From the NCBI RefSeq assembly GCF_000378505.1, contig NZ_KB899994.1, positions 62,001 to 126,000 of the forward strand: a stretch of DNA of 64,000 nt, given 5' to 3'. A program made the position numbers and the translations under genes. The notes under the pieces are model-generated. The model was not told where the DNA came from and ran no database searches. It saw only the letters and a list, made by a program, of their open reading frames with translations. The DNA comes from Modicisalibacter luteus DSM 23508. GTDB taxonomy: Bacteria; Pseudomonadota; Gammaproteobacteria; Pseudomonadales; Halomonadaceae. Numbering within the stretch: position 1 is the first letter of the stretch; the number at the start of each line of letters is the position of its first letter. Shown here piece after piece: positions 32,612 through 41,062 of this stretch.

Positions 32612-35062
32612 TCAGGCCGCATCGTGCCAGACGACCTTGTCCTTGTGCGAGGCGAAGGCATCGAAGGCGAAGTCGTCGACGGTGAGCATGTCGAGCACTT
32701 CCTGCTCGTAGCGGCGCATGAACCGGGCATCCGCTTCATCGATTAGGCCAGCGTCCAGGGCGGCCTCCAGACGTTGTTCGGGGTGCAAGGCCTCGGCGGG
32801 CAGTAGTCCCTTGGCATACGCCTTGCTGATGGTGCGATAGATCGGTTCGGCACGCTCGTACTCGGCAACCAGGGCATTGTAGCGTGCCAGCGGATTGTCC
32901 TGCTGCCCCTGCTCCTGGCGGTCCCAGGTATCGGCGGTCAGTTTGCGGCGCAGGGCCGTATCCGTGGAAATGGCTTTGGCGATCTCGCGCGTCAGGCCGT
33001 CTGCCGGCTTCGCCCAGCGACGCCCTAAAGGCATTACGATCAACTTCAGCGACCGGGCCAGCGCACGGTTGGGCAGGTTGTCGAGCAACTCGACCAACGC
33101 TTGTTCGGCACGGAACAACAGGGTGCGGCAGCTGTAGTGCAGAAGTGCCGCTTCATGCTCGACATTGTCGCCGGCCTGCCACTGCTTGAGCACCATGGAG
33201 GTCAGATACAGGTTGGAAAGTACGTCGCCCAAGCGCGCTGACAACATCTCACGTTTCTTGAGCCCCGAGCCGACACTGATCATTGCAGCATCCGCACACA
33301 AACCGAAGGCAGCGGACAGGCGTGACACGTCACGGGCGTAGGGAGAGGCTATCTCGTCGAAGGGTACGCGCGGCCGGGCGATGCCCAAGGCCTGCAGAGA
33401 CGCACGAGCGGCATTGCCGAAGATCAACCCGATGTGGCCGAAAAATGCTCTGTCGAAGGCGTCCAGATCCTGAGCTTCTTTGGCTGCCAGCTCCTTGAGA
33501 ACGAATGGATGGCAGCGAATCGCGCCCTGGCCGAAGATCATCAGGTTGCGGGTCATGATGTTGGCGCCTTCCACAGTGATCGACACCGGCACGGCGCTCC
33601 AGCCCAGGCCCAGATAATTGCGCGGCCCCAGCGTCACAGCACGACCGCCGTGGATGTCCATCGCATCGGCGAGAATGTGGCGCTGGAATTCGGTCAACTG
33701 ACTTTTGAGAATGGCCGAAGGGACGGCGGGCTTCTCGCCGTGATCTATCAGATTAGCGGTTTGCATGACCGCTGCCTGGGCGATATAGGCATGTGCCGAG
33801 AGGCGAGCCAGCGGTTCCTGAACGCCCTCCATGTCGGCCACTGGCATGTTGAACTGACGGCGAATACGACTGTAGCCGCCGGTCCAGCCAATGGCATAGC
33901 GGCCTACACCCGACGCACCGGAAGGCAGGGTGATGCAACGGCCCACCGAGAGACACTCGACGAGCATGCGCCAGCCTTGGCCGGCCATTCTGGGCCCGCC
34001 AATAATGTAATCGAGCGGGATGAAAACGTCCTTGCCGACGATCGGCCCGTTCATGAAAGGGCTGCCGATGGGATGATGGCGGCGGCCGATCTCCATGCCT
34101 TCGGTGTTGCGGGGAATAAGCGCACAGGTGATCCCGAGGTCGGTATCGTCACCCAGCAGGTGTTCAGGATCGAACATGCGAAAGGCCAGCCCGACCACGG
34201 TGGCGATTGGCGCCAGGGTGATCCAGCGTTTCTCGAAGTTCAGGCGCAGGCCCAGGACTTCTTCACCATTGTGCATGCCCCGGCATACGACACCGGTGTC
34301 AGGCAGTGAGGTAGCATCACTACCGGCCCGCGGTCCTGTCAGGCCGAAGCAGGGGATTTCGCGCCCGTCGGCCAGGCGGGGCAGATAATGATCCTTCTGC
34401 GCCTGGGTGCCATACTTGAGCAGCAGTTCGCCCGGCCCCAATGAGTTGGGAACGCCGACGGACACCATGAGCGTCTCGTTGACCGCCAGTTTCTGGAGCA
34501 CGGCCGATTGCGCCTTGGCCGAAAAGCCGAGGCCACCGTACTGCTTGGGAATGATCATCCCGAAGAAGCCTTCCCTTTTCAGATAATCCCACAATGCCTC
34601 GGGCAGGTCGGCGCGCTCACGGGCGGTTTCCCAACCGTTGGTCATGCCGGCCGCTACCGAGCACTGGTGTTCAATGAAGGAGCGCTCCTCTTCGGTTAGC
34701 CCCTCATTCCGGTAGTCAAGAAGGCGCTGCCAGCGTGGCCTGCCCGAGAACAGTTCGCCGTCCCAGGATACCGTGCCGGCCTCCAGGGCGGAGCGTTCGG
34801 TGGCCGACACCTTGGGCGCAGCGTTGTCGAAGAGTGCGAAGATACGTGGCGACAACCAGCGACGGCGCAGGGCGGGGATGCCGGGAACGGCCAGGATGGC
34901 GCCACCGAGCAATAGCAGGGCGCCCAGAATGGGAGCGCCGAAAAGCAAACCGATGACGCCGGTGACGGCGAGGACGCCGATTGCCGAAACGGCACCGGCC
35001 TCGCGGCGCATCACTTCCAGTAGGCCGGCAACGGCGGCGACGAGCAGTATGAATTGAAACAT
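32612..35062 (-). CDS. fadE: Acyl-CoA dehydrogenase FadE
   Basis: 816 residues, matching the large FadE type rather than the 380-residue ACADs. Catalyses the first step of fatty acid beta-oxidation with FAD. Two to three N-terminal hydrophobic segments (about 1-65) anchor it to the membrane. The ACAD core follows: IPKQYGGLGFSAKAQS, PNSLGPGELLLKYGTQAQK, CFGLTGPRAGSDATSLPD, and VEGANIMTRNLMIFGQGAIRCHPF. The C-terminal FadE-specific domain contains NLPNRALARSLKLIVMPLG and RLEAALDAGLIDEADARFM. Start ATG at 35062 follows CTGGAGAG. A fatty-acid-responsive operator was not identified upstream. Confidence 0.96.
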   Translation of the reverse strand: MFQFILLVAAVAGLLEVMRREAGAVSAIGVLAVTGVIGLLFGAPILGALLLLGGAILAVPGIPALRRRWLSPRIFALFDNAAPKVSATERSALEAGTVSWDGELFSGRPRWQRLLDYRNEGLTEEERSFIEHQCSVAAGMTNGWETARERADLPEALWDYLKREGFFGMIIPKQYGGLGFSAKAQSAVLQKLAVNETLMVSVGVPNSLGPGELLLKYGTQAQKDHYLPRLADGREIPCFGLTGPRAGSDATSLPDTGVVCRGMHNGEEVLGLRLNFEKRWITLAPIATVVGLAFRMFDPEHLLGDDTDLGITCALIPRNTEGMEIGRRHHPIGSPFMNGPIVGKDVFIPLDYIIGGPRMAGQGWRMLVECLSVGRCITLPSGASGVGRYAIGWTGGYSRIRRQFNMPVADMEGVQEPLARLSAHAYIAQAAVMQTANLIDHGEKPAVPSAILKSQLTEFQRHILADAMDIHGGRAVTLGPRNYLGLGWSAVPVSITVEGANIMTRNLMIFGQGAIRCHPFVLKELAAKEAQDLDAFDRAFFGHIGLIFGNAARASLQALGIARPRVPFDEIASPYARDVSRLSAAFGLCADAAMISVGSGLKKREMLSARLGDVLSNLYLTSMVLKQWQAGDNVEHEAALLHYSCRTLLFRAEQALVELLDNLPNRALARSLKLIVMPLGRRWAKPADGLTREIAKAISTDTALRRKLTADTWDRQEQGQQDNPLARYNALVAEYERAEPIYRTISKAYAKGLLPAEALHPEQRLEAALDAGLIDEADARFMRRYEQEVLDMLTVDDFAFDAFASHKDKVVWHDAA

Positions 35063-35167
35063 GGGACTCTCCAGGCAACTGCGCAGGATTCGAACGGTTG
35101 TTTTAATTTATACAGGCTAGCCGATTTCCATCGGTCTGACTAGCTGAGGCCGAATCCAACATCGAAA

Positions 35168-35195
35168 GCAAAAAAAGCCCCGCGAAGGGCGGGGC
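35168..35195 (-). terminator. Terminator of the betIBA operon
   Basis: On the minus strand GCCCCGC (35189-35195) pairs with GCGGGGC (35177-35183) around CCTTC and is followed by a long U-run (A-run 35168-35176 on the plus strand). It lies just after the betA stop. Confidence 0.88.
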
Positions 35196-35227
35196 AGAAG
35201 GGGAAGTCGAATCAGGCTGGTCTGATG

Positions 35228-36910
35228 TCAGGCCTTGGCGGGCTCGCGAGCCGGGGCGTTTCCGGCAACGTAGTAGGGCACTTCGGCCTTGGGCAGCGGT
35301 GCCCGGCCACGGACCTTGTCGGCCATTTTTTCCGCGATCATGATCGTCGGCGCGTTGAGATTGCCGGTGGTGATCACAGGCATGATAGAGGCGTCGATGA
35401 CACGCAGTCCTTCAAGCCCATGGACACGGCCGGCGCCATCGACAACGGCCATGTCGTCTGTCCCCATCTTGCAGCTGCCGCTGGGGTGATAAGCGGTTTC
35501 GGCATGCTGGCGCACGAACTCATCGATTTCTTCGTCCGTTTGCACATCAGGTCCCGGCGAGATTTCGCGTCCGCGGTATGGATCCATCGCGGGCTGGGCG
35601 ATGATCTCGCGGGTGATGCGAATGGCGTCGCGGAACTCCTCCCAGTCCTTGGGATGATTCATATAGTTGAACAGAATGCTCGGCGGGGCGCTGGGGTCAC
35701 GAGAAGTCAGCCGAATCCGGCCGCGACTCATCGAGCGCATCGAGCCTACGTGAGCCTGGAAGCCATGTGCCTGCACGGCGCTCTTGCCGTTGTAGCTGAT
35801 AGCGATCGGCAGGAAGTGATACTGCAGGTTAGGCCATTCCTCCTGGTCATTGGTACGAATGAAACCTGCTGCCTCGAACTGATTGCTGGCGCCGATACCG
35901 GTGCCCTTGAACAGCCATTCGGCACCGATCTTGGGCTGATTCCACCACTTGAGCGCCGGGTAGAGAGAAATCGGTTTTTTGCACTCGTACTGGATATACA
36001 TTTCCAGATGATCCTGCAGGTTCTCGCCAACCCCTGGCAGGTCATGCACCACAGGAATATCGTACTCCTTGAGGTGTTCGGGATTGCCCACGCCGGAGCG
36101 CAGCAGGATCTGTGGCGAGGCGATCGCACCGGCACACAGCAGCACCTCGCGGCGTGCGTGCGCTTCCTGCGGTTGGCCCTTGCGAGAATAGCTTACGCCG
36201 ATGGCCCGCTTGCCCTCGAAGAGGATGCGGTCTGTCATGGCGTGGGTTTCGATGGTCAGGTTGGGACGCTGCTTGGCGATGGCCAGATAGCCCCGTGCCG
36301 TGGATGCACGGCGTCCGTTGGGCGTGGTGGTGCGATCCATGGGGCCGAAGCCTTCTTGCTGATAGCCGTTGACATCTTCTGTCTCTGGATAGCCAGCCTC
36401 GATACCAGCACGGATAAAGGCACCGTATAGTTCGTTGTTGCCTTCCTTGGGCGTGGCGACCGACACCGGGCCGTCACCGCCATGATAGTCGTTGGGACCG
36501 ATATCGCGGGTTTCTGCCTTCTTGAAGTAGGGCAGGCACTCAAGATAGTTCCAGTCTTCCAGGCCGGGTGCTTTCGCCCAAGTATCATAATCGAGCGCGT
36601 TGCCGCGCAGGTAGCACATGCCATTGATCAGTGACGATCCGCCCAACCCCTTGCCGCGTCCGCATTCCATGCGCCGGTTATTCATGTAGGGTTCGGGGTC
36701 GGTCTCGAACGCCCAGTTGTAGCGCTTGCCCTGCAGCGGATAGGCCAGCGCGGCGGGCATCTGGGTGCGAAAGTCGAAGCGATAGTCGGGGCCGCCCGCT
36801 TCCAGCAACAGTACCTGAACGTTGGCGTCCTCGGTCAGCCGAGTGGCCAGCACGTTGCCGGCGGAACCGGCACCGATAATGATGTAATCGTATTCACGAG
36901 CCTGCGTCAT
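35228..36910 (-). CDS. betA: Choline dehydrogenase
   Basis: 560-residue GMC-family flavoprotein that oxidises choline to betaine aldehyde at the inner membrane. The FAD site [19 protein letters not shown] is at the N-terminus. GMC signature 1 is [20 protein letters not shown]; signature 2 is [15 protein letters not shown]. The catalytic region is HPSGSCKMG, followed by the C-terminal [23 protein letters not shown]. Last gene of betIBA, 89 bases after betB; the ATG at 36910 has GGAGGG upstream. Together with BetB it makes glycine betaine, the osmoprotectant. Confidence 0.98.
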   Translation of the reverse strand: MTQAREYDYIIIGAGSAGNVLATRLTEDANVQVLLLEAGGPDYRFDFRTQMPAALAYPLQGKRYNWAFETDPEPYMNNRRMECGRGKGLGGSSLINGMCYLRGNALDYDTWAKAPGLEDWNYLECLPYFKKAETRDIGPNDYHGGDGPVSVATPKEGNNELYGAFIRAGIEAGYPETEDVNGYQQEGFGPMDRTTTPNGRRASTARGYLAIAKQRPNLTIETHAMTDRILFEGKRAIGVSYSRKGQPQEAHARREVLLCAGAIASPQILLRSGVGNPEHLKEYDIPVVHDLPGVGENLQDHLEMYIQYECKKPISLYPALKWWNQPKIGAEWLFKGTGIGASNQFEAAGFIRTNDQEEWPNLQYHFLPIAISYNGKSAVQAHGFQAHVGSMRSMSRGRIRLTSRDPSAPPSILFNYMNHPKDWEEFRDAIRITREIIAQPAMDPYRGREISPGPDVQTDEEIDEFVRQHAETAYHPSGSCKMGTDDMAVVDGAGRVHGLEGLRVIDASIMPVITTGNLNAPTIMIAEKMADKVRGRAPLPKAEVPYYVAGNAPAREPAKA

Positions 36911-36999
36911 GAAGCGGCCCTCCTTAACAATGCGTCGGTCTTGCGGAATGCGAGTTGCACGAATGGCGTCACGGTCGCCATTCGTGCGTCCGGACAGAA

Positions 37000-38469
37000 T
37001 CAGAACACTGCCGGGAAGGGACCCATTTCGACCTGGATGGACTTGATCTGGGTGTAATGTTCGAGCGAGGTGATGCCGTTCTCACGACCGATGCCCGACT
37101 GCTTGTAGCCACCCACCGGCATCTCGGCAGGCGAGTCACCCCAGGTGTTGATCCAGCAGATACCTGCCTCTAGACGGTGAATCACGCGGTGGGCACGGTT
37201 CAGTCCCTCGGTGAACAAGCCCGCGGCCAACCCATAGTGGGTATCGTTGGCACGACGGATGACCTCCTCTTCGTCATCGAAGGCGAGGATTGCCATGACC
37301 GGACCGAATATCTCCTCACGAACGATGCGCATGTCGTCGGAGCAATCGGTGAATACCGTTGGCTCGGCCCATGCCCCCTTGGCGTAATCGCCCTCGGTCA
37401 TGCGGTTACCGCCGGCGAGCAGGCGTGCACCTTCCTGTTTACCGATTTCAAGGTACGACAGTACCTTTTCCAGGTGCTCGAAGCTGACCAGTGGGCCAAA
37501 GTTGACTGAGGGGTCGAGCGGATCGCCGGATTGAATGCGAGCCACACGCTCTTGGATCTTGGCTTCGAAAGCGCTCTTGACCGAGCGATGCACGAACACT
37601 CGAGTCCCGTTGGTACAGACCTGACCGCTGGAATAGAAGTTGGCCATCATCGCCGCATCAGCAGCGCGATCGAGGTCGGCATCATCGAATACGATCAGCG
37701 GCGATTTGCCGCCGAGCTCCATGGTGACTTCCTTGAGCGTGGAGGCTGCAGCGGCGGACATGACTTTCTTGCCAGTACCGACTTCACCGGTAAAGGTCAC
37801 CTTGTCGATGCCTTGGTGTTCGGTGAGCATGGCGCCCACGTTACCCGGGCCCTGGATGACGTTGAAAACGCCATCCGGCAAGCCGGCTTCTGTAAAGATC
37901 TCGGCCAACTTGATGGCGGAAAGGGGAGTCACCTCACTGGGCTTGAATACCACGGCGTTGCCGGCGGCCAGGGCAGGCGCCGCCTTCCAGCATGCAATCT
38001 GGATCGGATAGTTCCATGCACCGATAGCACCGATGACGCCCAGTGGTTCGCGGCGGGTATATACGAACGATGTCTCGCGCAGCGGAATCTGGGTGCCTTC
38101 GATGGCCGGGGCCAAGCCAGCAAAATATTCGAGGGAGTCGGCCCCGGTGACGATATCGACGGCAATGGTCTCGCTGATCGGTTTGCCGGTGTCCAGGGTT
38201 TCCAGGTGGGCCAGCTCGTCATTGCGTTCGCGGAGTAATGCCACGGCGCGGTTGAGAATACGGCTGCGCTCCATGCCGGACATGGCGCCCCACACTTTCT
38301 GGCCTTCGCGTGCAGCCGCCACGGCGCGATCGACGTCGGCCTGCGATGCCTGCTGCACAGTGGCCAGCACTTCGCCGCTGGTCGGGTTGATGGTTTCGAA
38401 GGTTTCGCCGGAGGTGGCATCCACCCGACGTCCGCCAATAAAGAGTTGCTGGGTTTCGAATGTGGCCAT
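37000..38469 (-). CDS. betB: Betaine aldehyde dehydrogenase
   Basis: 489-residue NAD(P)-dependent aldehyde dehydrogenase that turns betaine aldehyde into glycine betaine. Motifs: [34 protein letters not shown], the general-base glutamate in [16 protein letters not shown], the nucleophilic cysteine in [14 protein letters not shown], and [11 protein letters not shown]. The ending (EMGPFPAVF) matches BetB proteins. Start ATG at 38469 with AGGAGGAA upstream. Middle gene of betIBA. Confidence 0.98.
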   Translation of the reverse strand: MATFETQQLFIGGRRVDATSGETFETINPTSGEVLATVQQASQADVDRAVAAAREGQKVWGAMSGMERSRILNRAVALLRERNDELAHLETLDTGKPISETIAVDIVTGADSLEYFAGLAPAIEGTQIPLRETSFVYTRREPLGVIGAIGAWNYPIQIACWKAAPALAAGNAVVFKPSEVTPLSAIKLAEIFTEAGLPDGVFNVIQGPGNVGAMLTEHQGIDKVTFTGEVGTGKKVMSAAAASTLKEVTMELGGKSPLIVFDDADLDRAADAAMMANFYSSGQVCTNGTRVFVHRSVKSAFEAKIQERVARIQSGDPLDPSVNFGPLVSFEHLEKVLSYLEIGKQEGARLLAGGNRMTEGDYAKGAWAEPTVFTDCSDDMRIVREEIFGPVMAILAFDDEEEVIRRANDTHYGLAAGLFTEGLNRAHRVIHRLEAGICWINTWGDSPAEMPVGGYKQSGIGRENGITSLEHYTQIKSIQVEMGPFPAVF

Positions 38470-38514
38470 GAATTCCTCCTGCGGAACGGAATCGAGAATA
38501 TTGATGATGGCTGG

Positions 38515-39111
38515 TCAGGCGTAGCACTCGGCGCGAGCCAATTGCTCGTCCAGGTAGTCATAGGCCAAGCGTCGTGCGCGTTCCACGTCGAGACCTTCGG
38601 GAGCCAGCGCGCCGCGCAGCCAGAGCCCGTCGATCAGGGCAGCCAGGCCGCGCGCGGCGTCCCGCGCTTCTGCCTTGGGCAGGCAGCGACGGAACTGGTA
38701 GCAGAGGTTCGAGTAAAGCCGTCTGTCATTGACGTACTGTAGCCGCTGCAGGTCATCCCGGTGCATGCTTGAGGCCCAGAAGGCCAGCCACGTTTTCATG
38801 ACCGACTGGCTGACCTGGCTGCGATCGAAGTTGCCATCGATGATCGCTCGGACGTGAGCCTGCGGCGTGTCGTCAGCCTTGGCGCGCCGACATGCGACGG
38901 CTTGTCTGAGATCGTTGAGGATCTTGCGCATCGTGGCTTCGAGCAGGCCATCCTTGCCGCCGAAGTAATGACTGATGATGCCTGCCGACACGCCAGCTCG
39001 CCGGGCGATACGCACAACCGTGGCATCGGCCAGGCCGGCTTCGTCGATCGCTTCCATGGTCGCCTGGATCAACTGGCGTCGACGAATGGGTTCCATTCCG
39101 AGCTTGGGCAC
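38515..39111 (-). CDS. betI: TetR-family repressor BetI
   Basis: 198 residues, choline-responsive repressor of the bet genes. The start is GTG at 39111 after AGAGGAGA; this gives [19 protein letters not shown], which aligns with E. coli BetI from its first residue. The helix-turn-helix is [33 protein letters not shown] (key part [12 protein letters not shown]). The ligand-binding C-terminal half contains [21 protein letters not shown]. First gene of betIBA; it divides the operon from the divergent choline-binding protein gene, and its likely operator lies between them. Confidence 0.97.
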   Translation of the reverse strand: MPKLGMEPIRRRQLIQATMEAIDEAGLADATVVRIARRAGVSAGIISHYFGGKDGLLEATMRKILNDLRQAVACRRAKADDTPQAHVRAIIDGNFDRSQVSQSVMKTWLAFWASSMHRDDLQRLQYVNDRRLYSNLCYQFRRCLPKAEARDAARGLAALIDGLWLRGALAPEGLDVERARRLAYDYLDEQLARAECYA

Positions 39112-39193
39112 CGATCGTTCTCCTCTGCTGGTTGCCCCCGGTTCGACTCGTGACGTGCGTCCGCCGTCAACCGTTGGACTACAGTTTGCTATA

Positions 39194-39221
39194 TTTTTAT
39201 TGAACGTTCAATCAATAAAAA
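39194..39221. promoter_or_regulatory. Probable BetI operator between betI and choX
   Basis: ATTGAACGTTCAAT (39199-39212) is a perfect palindrome of the form bound by TetR repressors. A second dyad, TTTTTATTGA (39194-39203) with TCAATAAAAA (39212-39221), encloses it. It lies 83 bases from the betI start and 111 from the divergent choX start, where one repressor could control both. Confidence 0.72.
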
Positions 39222-39331
39222 ATCTATTGTATATTGGAATGGCAATTGGGGCTTACCATAAGCTGATCTTATCGAAATTCTCATCAGCATGCCTGAGATA
39301 GGTTCTTTCTTACACGCAGGAGATTACAACG

Positions 39332-40285
39332 ATGGCGAACATGACCCCCACTAAGCTCATGATTGGCGGCTTGATGTTCGGGGCCGCTCCCTTGGCGATG
39401 GCTGAGGTGCCGCAAGATTGTCAGACAGTGCGCTTTGCCGAAGTCGGCTGGACGGACATCACGGCTACTACTGCACTGACCAGTGAGGTACTAGAAGGGC
39501 TGGGTTACGAGACGACCAGTGATACCGTCTCGGTACCGATCGCCTACGCCGGTATGAAGAATGGTGATTTCGATGTGTTCCTGGGCAACTGGATGCCTTC
39601 CATGGCATCGATCAGTGATCCTTACATCGAGAAAGGGCAGGTCGACCGTACCGGGGCCAACCTTGAAGGTGCCAAGTACACCTTGGCCGTACCGCAGTAC
39701 GTCTACGATGCAGGCGTTACCTCCGTGGCCGATCTGGACTCGCATGCCGAAAAGTTCGGGCAGCGTCTGTTCGGCATCGAGGCCGGTAACGATGGCAACA
39801 TGATCATCCAGGACATGATCGATGACGATGCCTTCGGCCTGGGCGACTGGCAACTGATCGATTCCTCCGAGGCAGGCATGCTGGCTGAGTTGAAGTCTCG
39901 GGCCAGCAGCAAGGACTGGATGGTGTTCCTCGGCTGGGAGCCGCATCCCATGAATACCAATTTCGATATCGCCTATCTGGAAGGGGCCGATGATTACTTC
40001 GGCCCTGATCTCGGTGGGGCCACTGTCTACACCAATACGCGCGGCGGCTACATCGAGGAGTGTTCCAATGTCGGGACGCTGCTGAATAACCTGCAGTTCA
40101 CTCTATCCATGGAGAACCAGATCATGGGCGCGATCATGGATGACGGACAAGATCCTCGAGACGCCGCTCAACAGTGGCTACAGAATCATCCGGACGTACT
40201 TGGTCAATGGCTGGAAGGTGTGACCACTGTCGATGGCAAGCCGGGCCTTCCGGCGGTCAAGGAATCGCTGGGCATCAGCGATTGA
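39332..40285 (+). CDS. choX: Choline/betaine ABC transporter substrate-binding protein, without its transporter
   Basis: 317 residues. Signal peptide 1-24 (ends PLAMA). The mature protein is of the OpuAC/ChoX class: VRFAEVGWTDITATTALTSEVL, FDVFLGNWMPSMASI, LFGIEAGNDGNMIIQDMI, DWMVFLGWEPHPMNTNFDIAYL, YFGPDLGGATVYTNTRGGY. The tryptophan and tyrosine residues in GNWMP, GWEPH and the N-terminal GWTD are the usual quaternary-ammonium box. It is divergent from betIBA and followed by tRNA genes, so no permease or ATPase gene accompanies it. Partners must be encoded elsewhere. Choline is favoured by context over betaine. Confidence 0.9.
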   Translation: MANMTPTKLMIGGLMFGAAPLAMAEVPQDCQTVRFAEVGWTDITATTALTSEVLEGLGYETTSDTVSVPIAYAGMKNGDFDVFLGNWMPSMASISDPYIEKGQVDRTGANLEGAKYTLAVPQYVYDAGVTSVADLDSHAEKFGQRLFGIEAGNDGNMIIQDMIDDDAFGLGDWQLIDSSEAGMLAELKSRASSKDWMVFLGWEPHPMNTNFDIAYLEGADDYFGPDLGGATVYTNTRGGYIEECSNVGTLLNNLQFTLSMENQIMGAIMDDGQDPRDAAQQWLQNHPDVLGQWLEGVTTVDGKPGLPAVKESLGISD

Positions 40286-40306
40286 TTGTCTGCGGGGCGA
40301 ACAGGG

Positions 40307-40335
40307 TTGCCAAGGCCCGTGCCGACAGGCATAAT
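40307..40335 (+). promoter_or_regulatory. Promoter of tRNA-Met
   Basis: TTGCCA (40307-40312), 17-base spacer, CATAAT (40330-40335), followed by a GC-rich stretch typical of stringently controlled stable-RNA promoters. It places the start about 40 bases before the tRNA. Confidence 0.65.
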
Positions 40336-40381
40336 TCGCCCCCGTTGCAGCAGTGCACCGCGGCATTGCCCGCTGGCACAT

Positions 40382-40458
40382 GGCTACGTAGCTCAGCTGG
40401 TTAGAGCACATCACTCATAATGATGGGGTCCCCTGTTCGAATCAGGGCGTAGCCACCA
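40382..40458 (+). tRNA. tRNA-Met (CAU), elongator type
   Basis: 77 bases. Acceptor strands GGCTACG (40382-40388) and CGTAGCC (40448-40454) pair perfectly; the discriminator A and encoded CCA end at 40458. The anticodon CAT is at 40416-40418 in loop CTCATAA. The sequence is very close to E. coli elongator tRNA-Met. An isoleucine tRNA with a modified C at the wobble position shares the CAT anticodon but has a different body. Confidence 0.95.
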
Positions 40459-40466
40459 GAATCGAT

Positions 40467-40499
40467 AAAGCGCCCGAGGTAATCCCTCGGGCGCTTTTC
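40467..40499 (+). terminator. Terminator after tRNA-Met
   Basis: AAAGCGCCCGAGG (40467-40479) pairs with CCTCGGGCGCTTT (40485-40497), then TT. Textbook intrinsic terminator 8 bases after the tRNA CCA. Confidence 0.9.
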
Positions 40500-40564
40500 G
40501 TTACGGACTGTCATCAGTGGCAGTGGTCGGCTCAAGCAGAAAGCGTTAGGTAACCTGCTAAGAC

Positions 40565-40592
40565 TTGACGAATTTTTTTCGTTACGTATAAT
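40565..40592 (+). promoter_or_regulatory. Promoter of the tRNA-Asn array
   Basis: TTGACG (40565-40570), 16-base T-rich spacer, TATAAT (40587-40592), followed by the GC-rich discriminator ACGCCGCG. Predicted start about 14 bases before the first tRNA. Confidence 0.82.
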
Positions 40593-40612
40593 ACGCCGCG
40601 TGTTCGAGAAGT

Positions 40613-40688
40613 TCCCCGATAGCTCAGTTGGTAGAGCAAATGACTGTTAATCATTGGGTCGCAGGTTCGAGTCCTGCTCGGGGAGCCA
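40613..40688 (+). tRNA. tRNA-Asn (GUU), copy 1
   Basis: 76 bases with perfect acceptor pairing TCCCCGA/TCGGGGA, discriminator G and encoded CCA. The anticodon GTT is at 40646-40648. First of four identical copies. Confidence 0.97.
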
Positions 40689-40716
40689 AACAGTTCGGAC
40701 ACCACAATTCGGCGAT

Positions 40717-40792
40717 TCCCCGATAGCTCAGTTGGTAGAGCAAATGACTGTTAATCATTGGGTCGCAGGTTCGAGTCCTGCTCGGGGAGCCA
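40717..40792 (+). tRNA. tRNA-Asn (GUU), copy 2
   Basis: Identical to copy 1, offset by exactly 104 bases, with an identical 28-base spacer in front of it and behind it. Confidence 0.97.
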
Positions 40793-40820
40793 AACAGTTC
40801 GGACACCACAATTCGGCGAT

Positions 40821-40896
40821 TCCCCGATAGCTCAGTTGGTAGAGCAAATGACTGTTAATCATTGGGTCGCAGGTTCGAGTCCTGCTCGGGGAGCCA
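40821..40896 (+). tRNA. tRNA-Asn (GUU), copy 3
   Basis: Identical to copies 1 and 2, again 104 bases on. The spacer after it is also 28 bases but of unrelated sequence. Confidence 0.97.
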
Positions 40897-40924
40897 ACCT
40901 CCCGCCGAAGCCAGTTTATGTAGT

Positions 40925-41000
40925 TCCCCGATAGCTCAGTTGGTAGAGCAAATGACTGTTAATCATTGGGTCGCAGGTTCGAGTCCTGCTCGGGGAGCCA
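40925..41000 (+). tRNA. tRNA-Asn (GUU), copy 4
   Basis: Identical tRNA body. After the CCA comes GCTTGTTTTTTCC, a T-run without a separate hairpin that may end the transcript. Confidence 0.97.
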
Positions 41001-41062
41001 GCTTGTTTTTTCCTTCCTTGTCGTTTCTTCCTCCCAGTCTCCCTTTTCTCGATTCCGCTTTG

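Larger units (their letters stand above)
40613..40820 (+). repeat. Tandem 104-bp repeat unit (tRNA-Asn plus spacer)
   Basis: Two exact 104-base units, 40613-40716 and 40717-40820, each made of the 76-base tRNA and a 28-base spacer beginning AACAGTTCGGACACC. Exact spacer identity indicates recent tandem duplication or gene conversion. Confidence 0.9.

Noticed and set aside
35225-36430. Plus-strand frame of 401 codons inside betA
   Set aside because: Antisense to a complete choline dehydrogenase gene; no domain recognised.
40613-41000. CRISPR-like array of direct repeats with 28-base spacers
   Set aside because: The repeats are intact tRNA-Asn genes and two of the three spacers are identical, so it is a tRNA array.
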